Assembly: GCA_009827215.1 (NCBI GenBank)
Contig: WUAJ01000077.1
Coordinates: 1-9,273 of the forward strand
Direction of reading: 5' to 3'
Source: Phycisphaeraceae bacterium
Lineage (GTDB): Bacteria > Planctomycetota > Phycisphaerae > Phycisphaerales > UBA1924
Length of the DNA: 9,273 nt
Part shown: in pieces, positions 1 to 6,727 of the stretch
Position numbering within the stretch: position 1 is the first letter of the stretch
Layout of the letters: every line of letters starts with the position of its first letter
Translations under genes and position numbers: made by a program
Notes under the pieces: model-generated
Seen by the model: only the letters and a program-made list of their open reading frames with translations
Databases searched by the model: none
What the model was told of the DNA's origin: nothing

Positions 1-808
1 CAGCGAGCGCCACAATACGCGCTGCGATGGAGATGTCTTCACCTGCGATCTGGAAGGGGTATCCGGAGCCGTCGAATTTTTCGTGGTGCTGGAGCGCGAT
101 CTCGATGCCCATATCAAGGAACTCGTCGGCGCCGAAGTTGTTACGGATCGAGAGGAGGGTTTCGCCTCCGATGAGGGTGTGCTTTTCCATGATCGCGCGT
201 TCGTCATCCGTGAGCCGTCCCGGCTTGAGCAGCACATTGTCGGGGATTCCGACCTTACCGATGTCGTGGAGCGAGGACGCGAGGACCAAGCGATCGATCC
301 ATTCATCCGTGATGATCGGATGCGTCGGTTGGAGCTGTGTCGCGATGACGCGAGCGTAGTGACCGATGCGGTCGAGGTGGTCGCCCGTGTCCGTGTCGCG
401 GTAGTCCGCGAGCTTTGCGAGTCCGTGGATCAGCGCGTTGCGACGAGCGAGCCCGTTGCTGACCTGACGATGGACCTCGTCTTCGAGCTGTTGGTTCGTT
501 TGCTCGAGCGCGTCCTTGTAGCGACGAGATGCAAGATAGAACACCATCGCGGTGAGCGTGACCACTGAGAGCGCTGTCGAGAGCTCAAGGATGAAGAGAC
601 GATCGACCAGTGCTTGTGGGAGTTGGAAGTTTTGCTGGACCCAAGTGTCTGTGAGCAGGACCGATCCAAGGAGTAAGCCGGACTGTGCGATCAGCACCGC
701 GGTCATAAACGCACGGCGGGTCCGCGGTCGGAAGGCAATCTCTATGGATGGTTTTGTAGACACTCGTTCTTCATCGGGCGCACTGGATTCTCGATGCAGT
801 GCTTGCAA
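1..808 (-). CDS. Membrane-bound HD-GYP domain cyclic-di-GMP phosphodiesterase (partial, C-terminus beyond window)
   Basis: HD-GYP enzymes hydrolyse the second messenger cyclic di-GMP at a di- or trinuclear metal centre in the cytoplasm. The 269 codons present encode a polar N-terminus (1-32), two membrane segments (about 33-53 and 68-92) separated by a loop of only about 14 residues, a short coiled-coil linker (about 93-118), and an HD-GYP domain from about 125. Diagnostic motifs are YRDTDTGDHLDR (136-147), HDIGK (181-185), a tandem His in LQHHEKFDGSGYP (239-251, the GYP signature) and the following AARIVALA. The reading frame is open to base 1, so roughly the last 60-100 residues are missing. 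I chose a TTG start at 808 because AGGA lies five bases upstream and it is almost the first codon after an in-frame stop. A GTG at 763 is the main alternative. It is probably the last gene of the leftward group starting at 3801. There is no receiver, PAS or large periplasmic sensor domain. Confidence 0.93.
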   Translation of the reverse strand, partial: MQALHRESSAPDEERVSTKPSIEIAFRPRTRRAFMTAVLIAQSGLLLGSVLLTDTWVQQNFQLPQALVDRLFILELSTALSVVTLTAMVFYLASRRYKDALEQTNQQLEDEVHRQVSNGLARRNALIHGLAKLADYRDTDTGDHLDRIGHYARVIATQLQPTHPIITDEWIDRLVLASSLHDIGKVGIPDNVLLKPGRLTDDERAIMEKHTLIGGETLLSIRNNFGADEFLDMGIEIALQHHEKFDGSGYPFQIAGEDISIAARIVALA

Positions 809-813
809 TTGAA

Positions 814-817
814 TCCT
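814..817 (-). promoter_or_regulatory. Ribosome binding site deciding a TTG start (HD-GYP gene)
   Basis: On the minus strand the sequence is AGGA, then five bases, then TTG. The motif is short but well placed, and the next in-frame ATG (706) lies inside the first membrane segment, so initiation at TTG 808 is favoured. Confidence 0.5.
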
Positions 818-835
818 GCGAAATCAGAATCAAGT

Positions 836-869
836 CGCAACAGTTGCGCGGGTCGATCCCATCATTGGG
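836..869. repeat. Two small inverted repeats between the binding-protein and HD-GYP genes
   Basis: The 86-base gap between the two leftward genes contains CGCAAC-A-GTTGCG (836-848, six-base arms around one central base) and CCCA-TCAT-TGGG (858-869, four-base arms, four-base loop). Neither is followed by a T-tract on the minus strand, so they do not look like an intrinsic terminator. They could be an operator, a processing hairpin or chance. Confidence 0.3.
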
Positions 870-894
870 TCCGATTTGCAGGGAGTTCCAAGCA

Positions 895-1980
895 CTATCG
901 GGTCAGGATCCGTTCGCACGCATCGAGCGCGGCGGGGATAATCTCGTTTGCGTCCGAGAAGTCCGGATAGATCGGTTGGTTCTGGACCATATTCGGATCG
1001 CCGTCTGCGAGCGATGGCGGGGCGACTGATTTGGCAAGCTCGCTCAGCGCGGGATTCACTGGGATGTTCCGCGATGTGGATTCCGCGAGCAATTGTTCGA
1101 CGCGAGAGGAGATCAGGAACTGTGCGAGTCGGATGCCGTTGATGTTCCCACCGTCGATGTGCGTGAGCGCGACGGTGTTGGGTAGCAGCGTGGGTCCGAA
1201 CGATCGCATCGTGCTCGTGATCATCGGGGGATCGAAGGACTCGTACACACAGTCCACGGCCCAACCGTTGCGCTGTCCGCTCCAGACATCGTCCGTGTCA
1301 GTAAGTCCGACATCGATCTCTCCCATCGCGACGGCGCGGACCACGGTTGCGTTACCGTCGTAGAGCCGGATGTTGTTGTTCTTGAGCATCGTGAGCCAAC
1401 GCTCGAACTCTGGGAGTCCCCAGCGGGATGCGAGGATGCCCATGTGCCCGCGCGTGGTCCCGAACTCGGGACGCGCCATCCCGATGCGTCCTTTCCAGTG
1501 GGGTTGTGCGAAGTCGCGCATCGAGGTGGGTGGGGATTCGACACGATCGCTCGCGTAGACGATCACACGCGCCCGCGTTGCGAATCCGGCCCAGGTTCCG
1601 TCGCCAGCGACCAAACCGCTGGGCCAATCCTTCGGAACCCACGCGTCGGTGGTGTCGCTGGCGAGGATGTTGTTGTTCGCGAGATCGATGGTCCCGAAGG
1701 GTTCGGAGGACCACCAGATGTCTGCTTGGGGGTCATTCGCTTCTGCTTTGAGTCGAGCGACGAGTCCTGTGGTTTTGGTCGCTTCGGTGTCGCCGACGAG
1801 TCGGACTTCGATGCCTGTTTCTTTCGTGAACTCATCAACGACCAGCTTCACGAACTCGTCGTCGGCCGATGTGTACAGAACGACCGCTTCGACTGGCGAT
1901 GGTGAAGACTCCGAGTTCGGTCGGCAGGCGATGAGCCCAACTAGTACGGATGAAAGAATCAGGGATCTGATGATGTTCAT
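895..1980 (-). CDS. Extracellular solute-binding lipoprotein, iron(III) ABC transporter (Fbp/FutA-like) class
   Basis: Predicted 361-residue substrate-binding protein anchored as a lipoprotein. The N-terminus has a short hydrophobic signal with lipobox L-I-A-C, so Cys19 would be the lipidated first mature residue. The mature part shows the features of the bacterial class 6/Fbp-like family: VVLYTSADDEFV (33-44), FTKETGIEVRLV (51-62), KAEANDPQADIWWSSEP (78-94), the hinge-region DFAQPHWKGRIGMARPEFG (156-174), GEIDVGLTDTDDVW (220-233) and AQFLISSRVEQLL (286-298). Family members deliver iron, other metals or small organic anions to an ABC importer, but no permease or ATPase gene lies in this window. 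Where FbpA and FutA carry tandem Tyr iron ligands, this protein has TDTDD (227-231), so iron as the ligand is uncertain. The ATG at 1980 follows the stop of the upstream gene by 18 bases. No clear Shine-Dalgarno is visible, which suggests translational coupling. Confidence 0.88.
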   Translation of the reverse strand: MNIIRSLILSSVLVGLIACRPNSESSPSPVEAVVLYTSADDEFVKLVVDEFTKETGIEVRLVGDTEATKTTGLVARLKAEANDPQADIWWSSEPFGTIDLANNNILASDTTDAWVPKDWPSGLVAGDGTWAGFATRARVIVYASDRVESPPTSMRDFAQPHWKGRIGMARPEFGTTRGHMGILASRWGLPEFERWLTMLKNNNIRLYDGNATVVRAVAMGEIDVGLTDTDDVWSGQRNGWAVDCVYESFDPPMITSTMRSFGPTLLPNTVALTHIDGGNINGIRLAQFLISSRVEQLLAESTSRNIPVNPALSELAKSVAPPSLADGDPNMVQNQPIYPDFSDANEIIPAALDACERILTR

Positions 1981-1998
1981 GCCAACAGTCTACGGCGA

Positions 1999-3801
1999 TC
2001 AATCGTCCTTCGAATCCGCGGGCTCCGCGGGTTGGTCGGTCTTGTCGGTCTTGTCATCACCCTTCGCTTCCTTCGCGGCTTTGTCGAGGCGTCCGAAGTA
2101 GCTCTGGACCGCGGACTCGTACTCACGCGGGATGCGCTTGGTCTCGATCGCTTCCGATGCCTCGGTCGTGGCGCTTTGGATCGCGTCTGAGAACGCGGCG
2201 GTGGACTCGCCTTTGATCTGTGATCCTTGGACCATGGTCGATGCGATCACCGGACCCTCGGAGGTCGTACGGACATCGGCGTGCTCTTTCTTGATGGTAA
2301 AGTCCGCGCCCTGCTCGTCTGGTGACATACCGAGCCCCTTGCCGGGACCACCTGAGCCGGAACCGAACTGGGACGACTCGCCTTGGGCAAACTGACCGGT
2401 GCTCGGCCATTGTCCCTGCTGTCCGCCTCCCTGTCCTGGGTTACTTCCTGGATTGGAGCACTGAGCGAGCTGGTCGAGCTGTTTCTGTGCTTGACTCATC
2501 GCCGACTCGAGCGACTGCATCTCTTGTTGCATGTTCTCAAGGTCCGAGAGCTGGGCGTTCATCGCATCGGATCCCGCGGCGGCTTGCTGGGGATCGCCGT
2601 TCTGCATGCCTTGGGCCATCTGTCCCATCGCTTGGGACATCGCGCCGGCGGCATCGGACGCTTTCTGCTGTGCTTGCGCCGCTTGCGAGAGCTGCTGTGC
2701 TTGTTCTTCTGAGAGTCCCGCTTCTTCGAGCGCTTTCTTGAGTGCCTCGGGATCGGTCGCGAGCTGCTTCGCTTGCTGCTCGCTGATCCCCGCGGCTTTG
2801 AGCTGTTCTTGGAGCTGCTGGGAGTTCTGCGCCATCTGCTCAATCTGTTGCTTGAGGTTCTCGAGCTGCTGTCCGAGCTGTTTCTGTTGCTCCTCGGACA
2901 TGTCTCCCGATTGCATCTGCTCAGCGAGCTTTTCGAGCTGTTGCTTCGCTTCCTCGAAGTCCCCTCGCGCCATGGCGCGCGCCATCTCGGACGCGGCGTT
3001 TTCTTCCGTGGAGTTGAGCGACTTCATCGCGTCCTTGATCGCGTCGTAGGTCGCGCCGTCCTCGTTGTTGCGTTTCTCTTCGAGCTTGTCTGAGATGCTG
3101 GTGAGGTTCTTGATCGCGCTGCGGAGCGATTCCTCGGCGCTGATGTACTCGTTCGCTTCGGGTTTGAGCAGGTCCTCGAACGCCTCGTCTTCGCCTTCTT
3201 CAAACTCGAGCTTGGTTTGTTCGAGGATTTTCTTCATCGCTTCTTGCGATTCCTGAACAGTCGTCTGGACCTGCTGGATCTGCGCTTGCTCGGCTTCCTT
3301 CTCCTGCTGCTTCGCGTACAACCCTGTGAGGTCTTTCACAGGGAGCCACCATACGATCACCAAAGCAGCAGCTGCAACCAGCGGCGTGGGCCAAACACGC
3401 GGGGCTTTGACAGGGAGCGCCGACGCGAGGTTGATCTTGCCTGCTTTGTCGTTCGCATCAGAGACCACGGCTTTGGACCAGCCGTCGGTCTGGTTTTCGA
3501 TCAAGAGCGCCGTCGAGAGCGACTCGCGGAGTCCAGCGTGCTCATCGACAATCATCGCGGCCTTGGACTTGGATGGTCGTGTGATGAATGCCCAAAGGAG
3601 TCCGATGACGATCGCGCTCAGGGGCGCGGCGATGAACACGATCCCCCAGGGGACCTCGAAGACCGGCGCGACTTTCTGCGTGAGCCGAGCGATGACCATG
3701 AGCGTGAGCATCGCGGCGAGGCAGATCGAGATCGTGCGGATCGAGTTGATCAGCATGAGCCGACGGGTGGCGCGAGCGATGGTGGTGTGGATCTGGGTCA
3801 T
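1999..3801 (-). CDS. Uncharacterised membrane-anchored Gln/Glu-rich coiled-coil protein (600 aa)
   Basis: No biochemical function recognised. Visible architecture: a short basic N-terminus; two membrane segments close together (about 20-40 and 52-73); a soluble stretch with VDEHAGLRESLSTALL (85-100), a motif that recalls DUF4175-like and planctomycete membrane proteins; a third membrane segment (about 137-155); then about 290 residues (160-447) of charged heptad-rich coiled coil very high in Gln, Glu, Ala and Met. A Gly/Ser/Pro/Gln-rich flexible linker follows (450-495). A compact conserved-looking C-terminal part (500-573) ends in IPREYESAVQSYFGRL, and the tail is acidic (DKTDKTD, encoded by a 9-base tandem repeat at 2035-2052). 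The long helical part probably extends into the periplasm or cytoplasm as a scaffold; topology is not resolved. Start ATG 3801 has only a weak GAG upstream. It is first in the leftward group and lies divergent to the polysaccharide genes. Confidence 0.85.
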   Translation of the reverse strand: MTQIHTTIARATRRLMLINSIRTISICLAAMLTLMVIARLTQKVAPVFEVPWGIVFIAAPLSAIVIGLLWAFITRPSKSKAAMIVDEHAGLRESLSTALLIENQTDGWSKAVVSDANDKAGKINLASALPVKAPRVWPTPLVAAAALVIVWWLPVKDLTGLYAKQQEKEAEQAQIQQVQTTVQESQEAMKKILEQTKLEFEEGEDEAFEDLLKPEANEYISAEESLRSAIKNLTSISDKLEEKRNNEDGATYDAIKDAMKSLNSTEENAASEMARAMARGDFEEAKQQLEKLAEQMQSGDMSEEQQKQLGQQLENLKQQIEQMAQNSQQLQEQLKAAGISEQQAKQLATDPEALKKALEEAGLSEEQAQQLSQAAQAQQKASDAAGAMSQAMGQMAQGMQNGDPQQAAAGSDAMNAQLSDLENMQQEMQSLESAMSQAQKQLDQLAQCSNPGSNPGQGGGQQGQWPSTGQFAQGESSQFGSGSGGPGKGLGMSPDEQGADFTIKKEHADVRTTSEGPVIASTMVQGSQIKGESTAAFSDAIQSATTEASEAIETKRIPREYESAVQSYFGRLDKAAKEAKGDDKTDKTDQPAEPADSKDD

Positions 3802-3881
3802 GCGTTGATCTCAGTCTTACTTTGCAATAGATCGGCGTTCTGATCCAGCACACGGATAGAAAGCAGAATCTTACATATGGA
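3802..3881. promoter_or_regulatory. Divergent intergenic region, presumed promoters for both directions
   Basis: These 80 bases separate the leftward coiled-coil protein gene from the rightward ligase-like gene and are more AT-rich than the flanking genes. They must hold, or lie next to, both transcription starts if the two groups are separate units. A possible rightward -35 TTGATC (3805-3810) has only a poor -10 (TAGATC) 17 bases later. I could not pick convincing sigma-70 boxes in either direction. Confidence 0.35.
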
Positions 3882-5282
3882 TTGTACGGAATCGAGGGGC
3901 TCCGGTTGCTGCAGGATTCGTCTTGTGACGATACAGTGACGGGGTTGATTCAGCGTTTTTGGTCCAATCTGGTCGGTTTTGTGACTGGTTCATACATCAC
4001 GCGCGATCAGTGCGACGCTGCGTTTGAGCGGATGCACACGCGGGATCGGATTGGGGATCGGGTTCATCTGGTCTTTGCGTGCATCGCGATGCTGGGACTC
4101 GCGGGTCCAGTGAGTGCTGTGGACATCGCCGTGCTGCCGTTGGTCGTGTTCTTTTTTGTGCGTGTGTTTAATACCTTCTCGGTCTGGATTCACGGGTTCG
4201 GTCAGCCCGTGGTTTTGGCCGCGCTGATGCTCGCGGCATGGATGGGGATCTCACTGTTGTGGTCGTCTGATCCCAGAGCGGGACTCGAGCATATCAGTGA
4301 ACTGCGATGGCTGGTGTTCATCGGATTCGCGTTCCCAGTCATCGAGCATCGCATGGTCCTGATCGTGTGCTTGTGCGTCGGATTCCTCATCGCGAACGCT
4401 GTTCAGGTTGTCGATGCATTCGATGGGTTCGGAAACGCGTGGCTCGCGGAGCGATTGAATCACTATCCCAATCGGATCTCAGGTTGGTGGGAACCAGCCG
4501 TCGGCGGATCGGTGCTCGTTGCAGCGCTTGGATTGCATCTTCCCGCGGCATTGATGGGGAGAGGGAAAGGGCGAGTGTTTGGTTTGCTTGGGACACTGAT
4601 CACCATCGCCGCGATCATCGCGACGGGAACACGCGGCGCTTGGATCGCAGGATTGATCTTGATTGTGCTTGCGGCATTGATCGCGTGGAGAGTGCAACGG
4701 CTGCGAGCGCGCACGCTGCTCATTGGTTTAGCGATGGTCTGTGTTGGGATCGTCGCATTGGTCCTTATCAAAGGTGATGCGATCAGCGAGCGCATTCTTG
4801 AAGCACGCGAAGAGATCACGCTCGCGATGCATGGGGAGTACAACACATCCACTGGCGCTCGACTCTCGATGGCAACGCAAGCGGTCAGGATGGGTGCAGA
4901 GAATCCAATGGGTGGGGTTGGGGCTGGTGGATTCCGTGATTGGATGGTCGAGCAGACTCCGGCGTACTACGACGATCAGGCGCACGCGCATTGCACTCCG
5001 CTCCAACTCTTCGGAGAGCTGGGTATTCCTGGAGTCTTGTTAGGGATGTTGTTGATATGCGTTCTCTTGGTTAACGCGTGGAGATCGGTTCCCAGTAGTG
5101 AGCGTGGTTCATACTTAATGGGACCGTTCTTTGGAGTGCTGGGATTGGTGCTGGTGAGTGCTTTTGATTCGGTTCTCATGAATGTGAATACCGCCGCGAT
5201 TCTGGGAGCTCTCGCGATGTTGTCCCCAGCGTACTACCCCGGGATGGACGATAATCAGGGTGGGGCGGTTGGAGCGCCCTAG
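3882..5282 (+). CDS. O-antigen ligase / Wzy-type polymerase-like polytopic membrane protein
   Basis: Predicted inner-membrane protein of the Wzy_C/WaaL superfamily, which transfers or polymerises lipid-linked glycans on the periplasmic side. About ten or more hydrophobic helices are visible, with two between 207 and 250 and a helix following the signature TGTRGAW (248-254). A long periplasmic-type loop (about 297-385) carries GARLSMATQAVRMG (325-338), NPMGGVGAGGF (341-351) and AHAHCTPLQLFGELGIPG (367-384). This last motif corresponds to the family H-N-x-x-L signature, but Cys371 follows His370 where Asn is usual. The C-terminus has further helices and a short polar tail. Length (466) is normal for the family. 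The start is uncertain: TTG 3882 gives the longest frame but has no Shine-Dalgarno, GTG 3936 is possible, and ATG 4032 would start just before the first helix. The next gene begins 42 bases downstream on the same strand, so the two are probably co-transcribed. Confidence 0.85.
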   Translation: MYGIEGLRLLQDSSCDDTVTGLIQRFWSNLVGFVTGSYITRDQCDAAFERMHTRDRIGDRVHLVFACIAMLGLAGPVSAVDIAVLPLVVFFFVRVFNTFSVWIHGFGQPVVLAALMLAAWMGISLLWSSDPRAGLEHISELRWLVFIGFAFPVIEHRMVLIVCLCVGFLIANAVQVVDAFDGFGNAWLAERLNHYPNRISGWWEPAVGGSVLVAALGLHLPAALMGRGKGRVFGLLGTLITIAAIIATGTRGAWIAGLILIVLAALIAWRVQRLRARTLLIGLAMVCVGIVALVLIKGDAISERILEAREEITLAMHGEYNTSTGARLSMATQAVRMGAENPMGGVGAGGFRDWMVEQTPAYYDDQAHAHCTPLQLFGELGIPGVLLGMLLICVLLVNAWRSVPSSERGSYLMGPFFGVLGLVLVSAFDSVLMNVNTAAILGALAMLSPAYYPGMDDNQGGAVGAP

Positions 5283-5324
5283 AATCCGCTCGGGGCACTA
5301 TCTCGAAGGGCAGCACTACTTTCC

Positions 5325-6716
5325 ATGTCGTTGAATGAGCACCAGCCGATGAGCGGCGCAGGGAAGACCCTGCTGAGCAAGATCCAGGATCGATCCGCGC
5401 GTGTCGGGATTGTTGGTCTGGGATATGTCGGACTGCCATTGGTGCAAGCCGTGCATGACGCGGGGTATGGGGTTATTGGGTTTGATGTTGATGACACCAA
5501 GATCCAGAAACTCAAGCGTGGGGAGTCGTATCTCAAGCATCTCGGAGATGTGCTCACCCAAACACTCGCGGCTTCAGATCGCTTCGTAGCAACATCCAAT
5601 GAACAAATCCTGGCGCACGCGGACATTGTGATCCTGTGTGTGCCAACCCCGATCACGAAACAGCGTGAACCCGATCTGCGATATGTACTTGGGAGTGGTC
5701 AATCGATCGGACGCGTGCTGCGTGAAGGACAGTTGGTGATTCTCGAATCTACGACTTATCCCGGCACCACGCGTGACCTGCTTGTGCCTGTACTCCAGCA
5801 AGGCGCGATGGAGCGCGGATTGGATCTGCAGCCCGGCGATCATTTCTTCGTCGGATACTCACCTGAGCGTGAAGATCCTGGTCGTTCTGGGATGGTGACT
5901 TCCAAAATTCCAAAGATTGTTGGTGGTGTCGATCCGGATTCCAGTTTGCTCACGACTGAGTTTTATCGATCATGCATCGAGCGTGTGCATCCAGTCAGCA
6001 GCGCCGAAGTGGGGGAGGCGTCCAAGCTGCTTGAGAATGTGTATCGAGCGGTGAACATCGCTCTTGTGAATGAACTCAAGGTGGTCTTTGAGCGGATGGG
6101 GATCGATATCTGGGAGGTGATCGAAGCCGCGAAGACCAAGCCGTTTGGTTTCCAAGCGTTTTATCCTGGTCCCGGGCTTGGGGGTCACTGCATCCCGATC
6201 GATCCGTATTACCTCTCATGGAAGGCGCGTCAGGTTGGTCACGAGACGCGATTCATTGAACTCGCGGGAGAGATCAATCGCGTGATGCCGCGTTTGGTAG
6301 TCAATCACGCGCTCGAAGGACTGCGTGAGGAGGGGAAAGAACTCCGCGGCGCGATGGTGATGGTGATCGGCGTGGCGTATAAGCCGGATGTGGACGACAT
6401 CCGCGAGTCTCCCGCGGCGGAGATCATCAAGCAGTTGCTGATGCGTGGTGCTCGCGTGAAGTACCACGATCCACACATCCCGTCATTCCCTTCGATGCGT
6501 CATTACGACATCAAGCTGGATTCTGTGCCGCTCAACGAGCAGGAGCTTGCTTCAGCTGATTGCGTGATGATCGTGACGGATCACAAACGGATCGACTGGG
6601 ATCTCATCGGGCGCAAGGCGTCACTCGTGGTTGATTCGCGAAACGCGATGGAGAGCTATCGGAAAGAGCACAAAGAAAACGCGGACGCTTGGAGCGCCCG
6701 CGTGATCAAAGCTTGA
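5325..6716 (+). CDS. wbpA: Nucleotide-sugar dehydrogenase, UDP-N-acetylglucosamine 6-dehydrogenase (WbpA type)
   Basis: Cytoplasmic NAD-dependent enzyme that oxidises C6 of a UDP-sugar twice, giving a UDP-uronic acid for surface glycans. The 463 residues contain all three expected domains. The N-terminal Rossmann fold has VGIVGLGYVGLPL (27-39) and Asp54 at the end of strand two. Further landmarks are CVPTP (105-109), ESTTYPGTT (141-149) and YSPEREDPG (178-186). The central helical part has the conserved EASKLLENVYRAVNIAL (231-247). The nucleophile motif GPGLGGHCIPIDP (282-294) has Cys289 as the catalytic thiol. The C-terminal UDP-binding domain carries GVAYKPDVDDIRESPA (349-364). KTKPFGFQAFYPGPG matches the WbpA/UDP-GlcNAc branch better than UDP-glucose dehydrogenase. 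Substrate choice is inference, and UDP-GalNAc or UDP-ManNAc are possible. ATG 5325 is used; ATG 5349 is an alternative. No glycosyltransferase or epimerase gene accompanies the pair. Confidence 0.93.
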   Translation: MSLNEHQPMSGAGKTLLSKIQDRSARVGIVGLGYVGLPLVQAVHDAGYGVIGFDVDDTKIQKLKRGESYLKHLGDVLTQTLAASDRFVATSNEQILAHADIVILCVPTPITKQREPDLRYVLGSGQSIGRVLREGQLVILESTTYPGTTRDLLVPVLQQGAMERGLDLQPGDHFFVGYSPEREDPGRSGMVTSKIPKIVGGVDPDSSLLTTEFYRSCIERVHPVSSAEVGEASKLLENVYRAVNIALVNELKVVFERMGIDIWEVIEAAKTKPFGFQAFYPGPGLGGHCIPIDPYYLSWKARQVGHETRFIELAGEINRVMPRLVVNHALEGLREEGKELRGAMVMVIGVAYKPDVDDIRESPAAEIIKQLLMRGARVKYHDPHIPSFPSMRHYDIKLDSVPLNEQELASADCVMIVTDHKRIDWDLIGRKASLVVDSRNAMESYRKEHKENADAWSARVIKA

Positions 6717-6723
6717 TTTTTTT
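6705..6723 (+). terminator. Weak intrinsic terminator overlapping the dehydrogenase stop codon
   Basis: ATCAA-AGC-TTGAT (6705-6717) forms a five-pair AT-rich stem with a three-base loop, followed directly by a run of seven T residues (6717-6723). The stop codon TGA (6714-6716) sits within the right arm. It lies in the 11-base convergent junction with the leftward LolA-like gene, which is where a rightward terminator is expected. The stem is weak, so efficiency is doubtful. Confidence 0.45.
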
Positions 6724-6727
6724 CTGA

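Noticed and set aside
83..568. 161-residue plus-strand frame
   Set aside because: It is antisense to the HD-GYP gene, whose HDIGK, HH and GYP motifs on the minus strand settle the coding strand.
1444..1905. 153-residue plus-strand frame
   Set aside because: It is antisense to the solute-binding protein, whose family motifs and lipobox are clear. Nothing recognisable is encoded on the plus strand.
2035..2052. Two tandem 9-base units considered as a variable repeat
   Set aside because: Only two copies, in frame, encoding a short Asp/Lys/Thr tail; not enough for a repeat locus.
2531..3093. Long Ser/Cys-rich and Leu-rich open frames on the plus strand
   Set aside because: They are antisense to the Gln/Glu-rich coiled-coil gene. 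Repeated CAG/GAG-type codons keep the complementary frames open and give Cys, Ser and Leu runs. They have no ribosome binding site or recognisable domain.
3217..3843. 208-residue plus-strand frame rich in Arg and Asp
   Set aside because: It lies opposite the N-terminal half of the coiled-coil gene, runs through its start region, has no domain and an atypical composition. It is a shadow frame.
3877..3939. Short ATG frame (20 codons) just before and overlapping the ligase-like gene, considered as a leader peptide
   Set aside because: It has no Shine-Dalgarno, no attenuator-like hairpin and an unremarkable composition.
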